Of a DNA stretch of 64,000 nucleotides, positions 35,824 through 44,429 are shown one piece after another (the stretch's first letter is position 1; each line of letters begins with the position of its first letter). Position numbers and translations under genes: made by a program. The stretch is from positions 1 through 64,000 of the forward strand of contig NZ_BAFU01000247.1 of the NCBI RefSeq assembly GCF_000308495.1. Direction: 5' to 3'. This DNA is from Nocardia brevicatena NBRC 12119. GTDB lineage: Bacteria; Actinomycetota; Actinomycetes; Mycobacteriales; Mycobacteriaceae. Under the pieces are notes generated by a model. It had not been told where the DNA came from and made no database searches. It saw nothing but the letters and a program-made list of their open reading frames with translations.

Positions 35824-36648
35824 TCACGGCATCGATTCGTGCTGTCGGAGAAAGTCATCGATCAGCGTGTTCACGAAGTCCGGTACCTCGAGGGCGAGTA
35901 GATGAGCGGCGTTCTCCACGAATACCAGCTGTGCCTCGGGAATAGCGCGGGCCATGTCTTCGACTTCGGCGGGAGGGAAGGTCGCGTCTTGCCTGCCGCC
36001 GATAACCAGTATGGGGTTTCGGATCCGCGCCAAGAGGTCTCGTTGGTCGGGCCGGCGGACGACAACGCTCCGTACCGCGGGCGCCACCGACCTGATGTCG
36101 TTGGATCGCACCGTACGCCGCACCTGCTCGACCACGGCCGGGCGGGTTTCGATCGACGTCGGGCCGAGGAAGGCGGAGAGCGCAGCGCGGATGAGAGGCG
36201 GACGGAATCCGCCGAGCACGCGGGCGAAAGCGAGAAGGGCGCCGTACTCCAGGCGTTGTCTCGTTCGGACCGGCGAGGCGGTGCCGTTCATCAGGATGCC
36301 GGTCCGTACTCGCTCGGGGTAGCAGGCGCAGAAGGTCGCACCGACCATGGCACCCCACGAATTGCCCATGATATGCGCGCGATCGATATCGAACGCGTCG
36401 ATGACCTGGAGCAGGCATCGTGCGCATTCGTCGAAGGTGAACGGCCGATCGAGCGGAGCGCTCGCCCCATGGCCTGGTGGGTCGACCGCGATCGTGGTGA
36501 ATCGGGGCGAGAAATGGGCGACCTGGGCATCCCAGAGGGCGTGGTCCATCAGCAGGCTCGGCCACATGAGGATCGCTGGTCCTGTACCGGCGATCCGGAC
36601 CCTGAGCGTGCCCAGTTCGGTGGAAATATCCCGGTCCATTACATTCAT
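35824..36648 (-). CDS. Alpha/beta hydrolase
   Basis: 274 aa. Alpha/beta-hydrolase fold with nucleophile Ser in IMGNSWGAMVGA (about residue 97), oxyanion segment near MWPSLLMDHALWD, acid in VIGGRQDATFPP and His in ENAAHLLALE, the complete triad order. TIAVDPPGHGASA is typical of esterases and of C-C bond hydrolases acting on ring-cleavage products. I place the start at the ATG at 36648, which has AGGAG 7 bases upstream; a frame open 48 codons further upstream lacks a site and family similarity. It is cytoplasmic (no signal peptide), with no clear operon partner. Confidence 0.88.
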   Translation of the reverse strand: MNVMDRDISTELGTLRVRIAGTGPAILMWPSLLMDHALWDAQVAHFSPRFTTIAVDPPGHGASAPLDRPFTFDECARCLLQVIDAFDIDRAHIMGNSWGAMVGATFCACYPERVRTGILMNGTASPVRTRQRLEYGALLAFARVLGGFRPPLIRAALSAFLGPTSIETRPAVVEQVRRTVRSNDIRSVAPAVRSVVVRRPDQRDLLARIRNPILVIGGRQDATFPPAEVEDMARAIPEAQLVFVENAAHLLALEVPDFVNTLIDDFLRQHESMP

Positions 36649-37932
36649 CGCGATTCTCCTGTTCGATCGATGTCTCGGCGCGCGATACAAGCGAACCGGC
36701 ATTCGTGGACGCATTTTCTCGACTGATTTGTCCGGGACGAAATATCCGAGCGACAGCAGCGAGGAGCGCGGGCGGTCCTCGCCGGGAGGCATTTTTCTAC
36801 CTCATCACACCTCGAACTCGGATCGGCATTGAAATCCTTGCCGCGGCATCGCGCGAACAAAGGAGGTTCGACCTCTCGCCCGGCCGGGCGGGCAAATGCC
36901 ATCGTAGGAGGCGCCGAGCGCGTCGACAATGTATCCACGCCATGGAATATCGGATTGTTTTGGTGCTCCGCGCACAAATGGGATCGCGGACATGTCGGAA
37001 CTACCGCGGGTGGGCCGGCCGGTTCACCGACCAAGGCGCGAGCGGCGCTACTCCCATGGTGAACAGCGCTTCTCTCTCGTCGGGCCCACATATGACCGCG
37101 CCAACCGGAACCGTGACGGGAGTACATGAGGCCCCCGTACCGACGGACCCATTTATGGTGTGGCAGCAGCGACGAGCACTTGAATCACATAGCGTTATCG
37201 ATATAGCCGACCCTCATTGGACCGCGCTCTCGGCGCGAAGAAACGATTCCTTTCGGAATGTCGGTGAAAACTCGTGTCACATAGACCTGGCAACGAAATT
37301 GTTCCAGAGATCACCCGGTTCCGAGTAGCCCGTCGAATAACCACGAGAAACGACTCGGATATTACGCGATTTTCGATCATTGAAGCGGTACTCGGTCATG
37401 CCCGGGTATCCCCATGGTGTTCGTCAAACGGTGGCGGGCTCCGGCGACCGGTATGGCTGCCTGGTTTCGAGTATGCCGTGAAAGATGCCGCAGGATGGTC
37501 GGACCGGTAATACGAGGGCGGCGTCGCGTTTCTCACCTCGGCGCGTTTCGGGCGTGACAGCCACGGTCGGGTGGGTCGTGTAGGGCCGCGAACGCCGAGA
37601 GGAACAAGGCCCGTGCGGGTTCGCGGTAACCCGACCGGGACACCGCGTTCGGGCCGGCGCCTCGTCCCCGATACCGGCCCGCCGCAGCGCGTGCGGCAGG
37701 ACCAACGACAGCGAGGAGGGGTCCCGCCCCGCTATACGGGGCGCCCGGGATGGCATCGTGTCGTGACATACTGTCGCCGAGCCGGCCTATAGGGCCTTCG
37801 ACCATGACCCGCCGTGCCGACTTGGTGCCTGTACCGCACCCGGCCATCGGCCGGAAGGCCCGAGAGGGACCACCTCGGCCTTCGGCTGCGGGGGTGTTCG
37901 TCCTCCGCGGCGACCGGAGACGAGGTGACATC
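36649..37932. other. 1.3-kb stretch without a recognisable gene
   Basis: Neither strand holds a convincing gene. GC falls at about 37150-37400. Open frames on the minus strand at 37424-37931 have typical actinobacterial third-position GC, but I recognise no domain; they may be decayed sequence. The upstream portion includes the alpha/beta hydrolase promoter and the downstream end that of the PucR-type regulator. Confidence 0.4.
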
Positions 37933-39186
37933 GTGTCGGAGCACGAGGAACCGTTGCGGCGCGTGGTTCAGCGGATCCTGCGCGATCACGAATCGCTGAT
38001 TCGATCCATCTCGCTGGATATGCGCACCCAGGTGCCGGAACTGGACTCCGACCCGCGGCTGCGGGAACTCATAGAGGCGGGCACCACCGACAACCTGCTG
38101 GCGGCGTTGGACTTCTTACAGAGCGAGGCCGGCCCCGAACAGGTGCGGGTGCCCGCGCGGGCGGTGGTGTTCGCCAAAGTGCTGGCCCAGCGTGATATCC
38201 CCCTGTCGGCTCTTACCCGTTCCTACCGGATCGGGCATGCCGCGTTTCTCGACTTCGCCATGAACTTTGCGGTCGAACTGGCCGGGGAGGCGAGTTCGAC
38301 CGTCATCATCCGAATGGTGCACCGGACCGCGCAGTACATCGACCAGGTGTCCGAGCAGATCATCCGCGCTTATGAAGACGAACACGTGCGATGGGTGGAT
38401 ACCCGCAGCGGCACTCTCCGCGAGTGGGTGAGGCGAGTGCTGCACGACCCGGGTACCGATATCGCCGCGGCCCAGCACGCACTGCGATATCCCCTGACCG
38501 GGAGGCACCTTGCGGTAACCGTCTGGTCCGATCCCGGCGTATCCACCGAACAGGCGGCCGCAGCGCTCGGCGGCCTCCGCGATATCCTGGCTCCCGTTGT
38601 CGAGGCTTCCGGAATGCTGATGGTGCCGACGGACGAGCACGAAGCACGCGTGTGGTTCGCGGTCACCGCCGACAGCGTCCTCGATCCGGCCGCGGTCGAA
38701 GCTGCTATGACGAAGCGGGCATCGCCCCTACGTCTGGCCATCGGCGGTTACGGCCACGGACCAACCGGTTTCCGCGAGGCAGCTCACCGAGCCGATCGCG
38801 TACGTGGGGTAGCCCTGATTCCCGGCACTCCTGTTCGCCCGGTGACCAGTTATGACCAAGTCGCAGCGCTGATCCTGCTCAGCGCGGACCTCGAGACCCT
38901 GCGCAAGTTCGTGGCCGATTGCCTCCGTGGCCTGGCCACGGATGACGAACGCAGCACCCGGCTGCGGCAGACACTGCGCACGTTCCTGGCGACCAACGGC
39001 AGCTTCGCCGCAACGGCCCACGAACTCGGCCTACATCGGAATACCGTCCACTACCGCGTGCAGCAAGCGATGGAGCTTCTCGGATCCTCGACCGAAGATC
39101 CGCACCGGGACCTGCATCTGCGCCTGGCGCTCCATGCCGCGCACTGGATGGGACCGGCCGTACTGCGGACGGCTCCCTCGGAGTAG
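37933..39186 (+). CDS. PucR/CdaR-type transcriptional regulator
   Basis: 417 aa. The N-terminal helical domain (about residues 1-160; LRRVVQRILRDHESLIRSI, then RSYRIGHAAFLDFAM) resembles sensor domains in this family. There is a GGDEF-like middle region, and a C-terminal helix-turn-helix: TLRTFLATNGSFAATAHELGLHRNTVHYRVQQ (about residues 345-380). The GTG at 37933 is preferred because GAGGTG lies 5 bases upstream and conservation starts there; the frame is open for another 61 codons upstream without a site. Second PucR-type regulator within 5 kb; its targets are not evident since both flanks are non-coding or decayed. Confidence 0.88.
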   Translation: MSEHEEPLRRVVQRILRDHESLIRSISLDMRTQVPELDSDPRLRELIEAGTTDNLLAALDFLQSEAGPEQVRVPARAVVFAKVLAQRDIPLSALTRSYRIGHAAFLDFAMNFAVELAGEASSTVIIRMVHRTAQYIDQVSEQIIRAYEDEHVRWVDTRSGTLREWVRRVLHDPGTDIAAAQHALRYPLTGRHLAVTVWSDPGVSTEQAAAALGGLRDILAPVVEASGMLMVPTDEHEARVWFAVTADSVLDPAAVEAAMTKRASPLRLAIGGYGHGPTGFREAAHRADRVRGVALIPGTPVRPVTSYDQVAALILLSADLETLRKFVADCLRGLATDDERSTRLRQTLRTFLATNGSFAATAHELGLHRNTVHYRVQQAMELLGSSTEDPHRDLHLRLALHAAHWMGPAVLRTAPSE

Positions 39187-39269
39187 GCGATCGGGTCAGT
39201 ATACCGGGGTGCGGTGCCCGGCCTTCCCGGTGACGCCCGAGAATTTACCGCTGAGTCACCAACGGACCA

Positions 39270-39425
39270 ATCCATACACTGCCCCCGCTGGACGTGGTGC
39301 TGTCACAGCTGAGCCACCGGCACGCTTCGCTCGGTGTCACCGCCGACCAGTACCACGCCGTACACGACAACCTGTTCGCCGCAATGGAATCCACACTCGG
39401 GCCGGACGTGTTCAGCGAGCAGGTC
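39270..39425 (+). pseudogene. Flavohemoprotein-type globin fragment
   Basis: The plus strand reads VLSQLSHRHASLGVTADQYHAVHDNLFAAM and ESTLGPDVF, the E-F helix region of single-domain or flavohemoprotein globins, with the proximal histidine in the RHASLG block. The rest of the globin and the reductase domain are absent or unrecognisable; sequence after 39425 changes frame and loses similarity. Decayed remnant. Confidence 0.45.
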
Positions 39426-41003
39426 GCCGCGTATCCCCTCCCTCCGGAGCATGGGCAGCCCACTGCGGAAGGCTCGGCCCGAGGGGGAGTCCTCGGGGCG
39501 CGGTCGTCGCGAATGGCTGCTCCGACCGCAGGGCTGGGGCTCGGCCACACCGGCGAACCGGCCGGTAACGGCGTATCGGCCATACCAGGTGGTCGGCATC
39601 ATCACCCCTGAGATTTCTCACCGGGAATGCCGGTTGCCGACCTCGTTCCGGCTTTGATGGCCGGCGCCTCGGTGGTGGCGAAACACCAGATCAAAGGACA
39701 ACGACATCTTTGCCGCCACCGGCACGGTCGGCGGCCGTCGGCGGCCGAGCGATCCGACGCCCGGATCAGGAGGCGTTGATGGCGGGCTCGGAGCGGAGTG
39801 CGGCCACCACGAGCCGGGCGTAGCGGCGCCGAGCAGGCCACCCTCGCGGTGCACATTGTCAGGCTCGGCATGCTCGATCCGTATGTCGAACTCCGACCCA
39901 CCCTTGCGCTTTCCCGAGTCCAGATGTCGGAAGAACAGAAGGACATGAGCCGGTCGGTGTCCTTCGGCTGCTGGGCATCGGTGCGGTTTTCCAAGGATGC
40001 CTGACTTCGGAACCGTTGGTGGTCAACGTATCTTCCCTTCGAGGAGTCCGACCGCAACCAGCTTTTCTGGCAACGGCCCCCTGTGGTTCCGTCAATCCGA
40101 CGGCGCAGCCCCCTTGGAATGTGAGGTCTTATGGCGGCCTCGCCGGAGCTCTGTGCCGGATCGGGCGGCGCGACCGGGCCCACTGCACCGCACCCTGGCC
40201 GAACTCCCGACCGCCTTCCAGCCCTCGCCACCGCTGCCGATGTTCTGACATCGGCGGCGCCGCCCGATCGGCGGCTCGTCGGGATCTTCACCCTTCACCG
40301 CGCACAGCGCCGCTACCTTCTGCCCGGTTCCGTGGCGGCGAGAAGGCCGAGACCGAGATGCCGCCGGAAAGCTGTCTGCGGCAATAATTTCCGCTTTATC
40401 GATGAATCCCGAGAGCAGCCGAACCACGCTCGACCAAGACGTTCCGTTCAATATCCCCGAATAAGATCAACTTTTGCTCCGATCGGGCATAAATTGGTCG
40501 CCGAAGTCGTCTCGCCCCTCGCGCTCATCCCATAGACGATCCCGGACAAAGCGTTATCCATCCGCTCGCCAGAGCTCTTACCGAGAATTCTTCGTTCGGC
40601 CTCCACCCACCCACTCATGCCGATATTTCGGCTATCGACCCGTGATCAAACGGTAACGCCACCGATCCGCCGTAATTTGTGATGCAAATCACGTTTGACA
40701 TGAATTTGCCTGCTCATGGGCCTTTCAGAAGACCCGAAAAGAGCCGTTCAAGATCTTCTATTTCATTTGTTAAGCGTTTGTTTACCTAAAATTAATCTAC
40801 CGTGATCAAGCTGCAATCTGGTCCGGAGAAATCCGGGAGAAACCGATAACCAACCGTGACCGGATTCTTTCCGGACACGACAGCGGTACGCGAGGAGCGC
40901 CGACCCCGAATCGTTCCCGCATCGCCCGCCAGGAATTCAACCCCTGGCATCACAACGAAATCCGAAAACAGAACATGAGCCGATTCGGGCGGGCTCCAAC
41001 CGG
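39426..41003. other. Gene-free stretch and leader of the transglycosylase gene
   Basis: No gene is supported in about 1.6 kb. From about 40380 GC drops; TTTGTTTACCTAAAATTAATCTACC near 40778-40802 looks promoter-like. Two short hairpins with the same stem follow: CCGGA-GAAA-TCCGG (40823-40836) and CCGGA-N5-TCCGG (40860-40874). This is probably a long structured 5-prime leader of the downstream gene. Confidence 0.4.
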
Positions 41004-41048
41004 ATGTCCGCTGTTGATCCGCGCTTCCTTCTCGGGCCGGATCGCCGC

Positions 41049-41564
41049 ATGATCAAGGAACAGATTTCGCAAATGCCTGCCTCACACCCCTCTCCTTTCC
41101 GCCACCTGTCGCTTCGTAACTGCGCAGCCCTGGCGGCCGCCATCGGCGTAATCGCCATAGGCCCCTCCACTGCGGTAGCGGTCGCCGACGCCACGCCGGT
41201 CTCGGCGGCACAGGAATCCCTACCCGCACAGTCCTCGGCCTACGGGAACAACCTCGACGGCTGGATTCGCCACTCCCTCCAAATCATGCGCGCCCATAAC
41301 ATCCCGGGCAGCTTCGACGGCATCTACCGCAATGTGATGCGCGAATCCAGCGGCAACCCACATGCCATCAACTTGTCGGACTCCAATGCCGCCGCGGGCA
41401 CCCCTTCCAAAGGTCTGCTCCAGGTGATCGACCCGACCTTCAACGCGTACCATGTCGCCGGCACCGCCTTCGACATCTGGGATCCGGTCGCCAATATCAC
41501 CGCTGCGTGCAACTATGCGGCACATCGCTACGGCTCGATAGACAACGTCTACGGAGCCTACTGA
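41049..41564 (+). CDS. Secreted lytic transglycosylase (SLT domain)
   Basis: 171 aa from 41049. The signal peptide runs from a basic stretch (FRHLSLRN) through AALAAAIGVIAIGP to a likely cut after AVAVADA or nearby. The SLT/lysozyme-like domain follows: WIRHSLQIMRAHNIPG, catalytic Glu in YRNVMRESSGNPHAIN, then SKGLLQVIDPTFNAYH and AACNYAAHRYGSIDNVYGAY, the usual C-terminal end. It cleaves peptidoglycan in the cell wall, as do actinobacterial resuscitation-type muralytic enzymes. The start is uncertain: ATGs at 41004, 41049 and 41073 are in frame; the last is nearest to an AAGGA and to the signal peptide. It is preceded by a long structured leader and followed by a 42-bp palindrome. Confidence 0.85.
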   Translation: MIKEQISQMPASHPSPFRHLSLRNCAALAAAIGVIAIGPSTAVAVADATPVSAAQESLPAQSSAYGNNLDGWIRHSLQIMRAHNIPGSFDGIYRNVMRESSGNPHAINLSDSNAAAGTPSKGLLQVIDPTFNAYHVAGTAFDIWDPVANITAACNYAAHRYGSIDNVYGAY

Positions 41565-41693
41565 GCTCGGCCGAACCCGGACACCCCCACGGGAACGGGT
41601 CAGGTGGACGCTGCGACCGCGTCTTCGCCACCTCACTGCCGCCCGGCCGGCCTTGATGCCCTGTGGTAAAGGACCTTATTGCCCAGGGCGTCA

Positions 41694-41735
41694 CTTTCCG
41701 GCGGAATCCGCGCCGGCGCGGATTCCGCCGGAAAG
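41694..41735. terminator. 42-bp perfect palindrome, bidirectional terminator
   Basis: CTTTCCGGCGGAATCCGCG, CCGG, then the exact reverse complement of the first arm: a 19-bp stem with a self-complementary CCGG centre. It lies between the transglycosylase (plus) and the aldo-keto reductase remnant (minus), so it can terminate both. Perfect palindromes this long are unusual even for actinobacterial terminators. Confidence 0.75.
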
Positions 41736-41744
41736 CCGGTTCAG

Positions 41745-42050
41745 TTGCCACGCCAAGGCCCGCCATGAACACGGACGGGTATCGGTCGCCACGCGCCGCG
41801 CCGACGGCACCGCCTTCTCGATCTCGGCAAGGTCGTCCCGGTGAGGTCCAGCTTCATCGCGGGCAGCAGCTCGTTATGGCCCATGGCGTAGAAGTCACCG
41901 GTATCGATCAGCGTGACACCGGCCTCCAGCGCGGCGTGCACGGTAGCGGTCCGCGCGGTCGACCGCGCCACAAGCGCCCGACATGCCCATAGCACCCAGG
42001 CCCAGCACGGAAACGGCCGGGCCGGTGCTGCCCAGGGTTCGCACCTGCAT
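41745..42050 (-). pseudogene. Aldo-keto reductase, internal deletion
   Basis: The start is well formed: ATG at 42050 with AAGGAG upstream, reading MQVRTLGSTGPAVSVLGLG and AMGMSGA. After a frame change near 41975 comes ATVHAALEAGVTLIDTGDFYAMGHNELL, the family N-terminus with catalytic Asp and Tyr. Sequence then jumps to the C-terminus, LDLTGT, and in another frame DLAEIEKAVPSARRGDRYPSVFMAGL. About 200 central residues are missing. Divergent from the MmyB-type regulator remnant, a common pairing in actinobacteria. Confidence 0.75.
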
Positions 42051-42060
42051 CGCGTTCTCC

Positions 42061-42907
42061 TTCTTCGTCGATCCGACTTCCTGTGCCGCCGCGAGGCAAT
42101 CCGGCCGGTCGAGGTCGGCATCGCCGATGGTCCCCGCCGCTGCACCAGGGGCCTGCGCCGAGAAGAAGCGGCCATGCTCGCCGGCATGTCGGTGGACTAT
42201 GTCATACGCCTGGAGCAGGGCCGCAGCAGCCAACCCTCGCCCCGGCTGCTCACCGCGCCGACTCGGGCGTTACGCCTCTCCGACGACGAGCGCGACCATC
42301 TGTTCCATCTGGCCGGCACCGGTCTCCGCCCGCCGACCGAGTGGCCCACCCGGCCCGCGCCGGCCTGATACGCATGCCCGATCTGCTCGGCGAGACCCTG
42401 GCCCTGGGGCTGTCCGACCTGGGCGAGATCCTCGCCCAGGTCGGGCGGCAGTCCTGCTGACAGGCAACCACACCGGCTTCCCCGGCGACCGGCGCTACAC
42501 CGTATACCGCTGGTTCACCGATCCCGCTGCCGCACCGCCGGTCCGCCCGAGAGGCAGGAATATCACGCCCGTCGGTTCATGGCCGACCTGCAGGCCGCCG
42601 CCGGCCGCCGGTCCGGCGACCCGACGGTCACCGGGCTCGTCGACCGGTTGCGGGCTGCGAGCGCCGATTTCCGGCGGCTCCAGGCCGAGCGTGAGGTGGC
42701 GGTCCGGCGCGCCGACCGCAAGACCCTGCTGCACCCCCGGGTGGGGCGCATGGTGAGGGACTGCGAGAGCCTGGCCACGCCCGACCACGGTCAGCAGCTG
42801 GTGGTGCCCACCCCGGCGGACACGGTGACCCGCGAGCGGCCGGAGCTGCTGCGGGTGCTCGGCACCGAGGAATCCCACACGAGAGCCACGAACACGCGCG
42901 CACGGTG
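42061..42907 (+). pseudogene. MmyB-type helix-turn-helix regulator, frameshifted
   Basis: XRE helix-turn-helix plus MmyB-like ligand domain, in at least four frame segments: FLCRREAIRPVEVGI and GLRREEAAMLAGMSVDYVIRLEQGR with LSDDERDHLFHLAG; LSDLGEILAQV; AVLLTGNHTGFPG and TVYRWFTDPAA; and MADLQAAAGRRSGDPTVTGLVDRLR to KTLLHPRVGRMVRDCE. All blocks are in the family order, so a full-length gene has been broken by several small indels. Divergent from the decayed aldo-keto reductase it would have controlled; both partners are dead, indicating loss of the function as a unit. Confidence 0.8.
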
Positions 42908-43097
42908 AAGCGACCGCCACGGCCCCGGTCCGGCATTCGAAACGATCCGATCACCAGGTGAAGCGAGATGTCCACCGAGGGCCGGCCAGGGCATCCCCGC
43001 CCCGTCACACTGCCGACCGGGCCACTGTCCCGCCCGGTGTTCGCGCGGCGGCCGATCACCGCGTCCGCGGGCACGGTGCACCCGCATACTGGACGTT

Positions 43098-44429
43098 ATG
43101 TCGTGGACCGGGCTCATCGATGCGGTGCTTGATCTGCGTGTGACGACGACGGGGGCAATCTTCACGTTCGTTGTCGTCACTGCGGTGAGCCTGGCCATGC
43201 TGGCTACGTGTCGGCAGCGACGCTGGCTGTTCGCCGGGCCCACCACCATGGTGGCGGCCGCGGCGTTGGTGGTGCTCGCCGCTGTACTCATCGAGAAGGT
43301 GTGGCAGCCTTTCCCCGACCACCTGCCCTGGGCCGTCTACGCCTGGTCGAGTGCGGCGATTCTCGCCGTCACACTGATCGTCGGCCGGTGGTTCGTCCGC
43401 CGCCGGGACCGGGTGCGGCCGCTTGTCGCTGCCGGGCTCCTCGGAGCGGCAACAGCGGTGGTGCTCTGTGCCGCCGGCGGAATCAACGCGGTGTACGACG
43501 CGTATCCGACGGTGCGTGCCGTCCTCGGCCGCAACGACTACCGCACCGTACGCTTCGATACCTTGCCGGCCCCCGAGTCGGCAGCGGGTGAGCGTCCGCC
43601 GCTGTCCGAAAATTGGGTGCCTCCTGCCGACCTTCCGGAGACCGGCGCGGTGACAAAAACCACCATTCCGGGTATCGTTTCCCGGTTCTCTGCCCGTGAG
43701 GCGCGAATCTACCTGCCGCCGGCGTACTTCGCCTCCTCACACCCCGACCTGCCCGTGCTCGTGCTCCTGGCCGGGCAGCCCGGCAGTACCGACGACTGGC
43801 TCGTCGGTGGCAGGCTCACCGACATCATGGACGCATACGCGGCCGAACACCGAGGACTGGCACCGATCGTCGTCCTCGCCGACGGCACCGGCGGTCGGTT
43901 CGACAACCCGCTGTGTGTCGACTCGCATCTCGGGAATGCCGCCACGTACCTGACCGTCGACGTACCGGATTGGGTACGCACCCACCTACAGGTCAACCCG
44001 GATCCGCGAGCGTGGGCCGTGGGCGGCCTGTCGTACGGCGGCACGTGCGCCCTGCAACTCGCCACTACCCGCCCCAGCGTCTACCCCACGTTCCTCGACA
44101 TGTCGGGACAAGCCGAACCGTCTCTCGGCGACCGGAACTCCACGATCCGGGAGGTCTTCGGCGGCGACGCCGAGGCCTTCGCCCGCAACAACCCCGCCGA
44201 CCTGCTGGCACGCAATCGCTACCCCGACTCGGCCGGCGCGTTCGTCGTGGGCCTCGACGACACCGAATACCGCGGTGCGCTGGAGCAACTCACCGCCACG
44301 GCGCGGGCCGCGGGAATGGATGTCCACCTCACCGAACTGCCCGGCACGCACAGCTTCGCCTTGTGGTCCGCCGGCCTCGAGAAGGAGCTGCCGTGGCTCG
44401 GCCACCGACTCGGCCTCGACGCCTCATGA
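43098..44429 (+). CDS. Membrane-anchored esterase-fold hydrolase, probable alanyl-phosphatidylglycerol hydrolase
   Basis: 443 aa. Four N-terminal membrane helices (about residues 18-40, 45-65, 78-98, 110-132) are followed by an extracytoplasmic esterase-fold domain: YLPPAYFASSHPDLPVLVLLAG, nucleophile Ser in AVGGLSYGGTCAL (about 316), and His in LPGTHSFALWSAG near the end. It is coupled by ATGA to an MprF-like aminoacyl-PG synthase. The same pairing in Corynebacterium glutamicum consists of alanyl-PG synthase and a membrane hydrolase that removes alanine from the lipid; I infer the same role. No ribosome binding site precedes the ATG and CATACT ends 7 bases before it, so the transcript may be leaderless. 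Confidence 0.78.
   Translation: MSWTGLIDAVLDLRVTTTGAIFTFVVVTAVSLAMLATCRQRRWLFAGPTTMVAAAALVVLAAVLIEKVWQPFPDHLPWAVYAWSSAAILAVTLIVGRWFVRRRDRVRPLVAAGLLGAATAVVLCAAGGINAVYDAYPTVRAVLGRNDYRTVRFDTLPAPESAAGERPPLSENWVPPADLPETGAVTKTTIPGIVSRFSAREARIYLPPAYFASSHPDLPVLVLLAGQPGSTDDWLVGGRLTDIMDAYAAEHRGLAPIVVLADGTGGRFDNPLCVDSHLGNAATYLTVDVPDWVRTHLQVNPDPRAWAVGGLSYGGTCALQLATTRPSVYPTFLDMSGQAEPSLGDRNSTIREVFGGDAEAFARNNPADLLARNRYPDSAGAFVVGLDDTEYRGALEQLTATARAAGMDVHLTELPGTHSFALWSAGLEKELPWLGHRLGLDAS

Noticed and set aside
36649-37932. Possible decayed gene on the minus strand around 37.4-37.9 kb
   Set aside because: Base composition is coding-like but no domain was recognised, so no feature was called.
39602-40291. Minus-strand open frame of 229 codons
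   Set aside because: Arg-rich low-complexity translation with no domain or ribosome binding site; third-position pattern does not support coding.
40820-40930. c-di-AMP (ydaO-type) riboswitch before the transglycosylase
   Set aside because: The gene context fits, but I could not align the conserved core of that class; kept only as a structured leader of unknown type.
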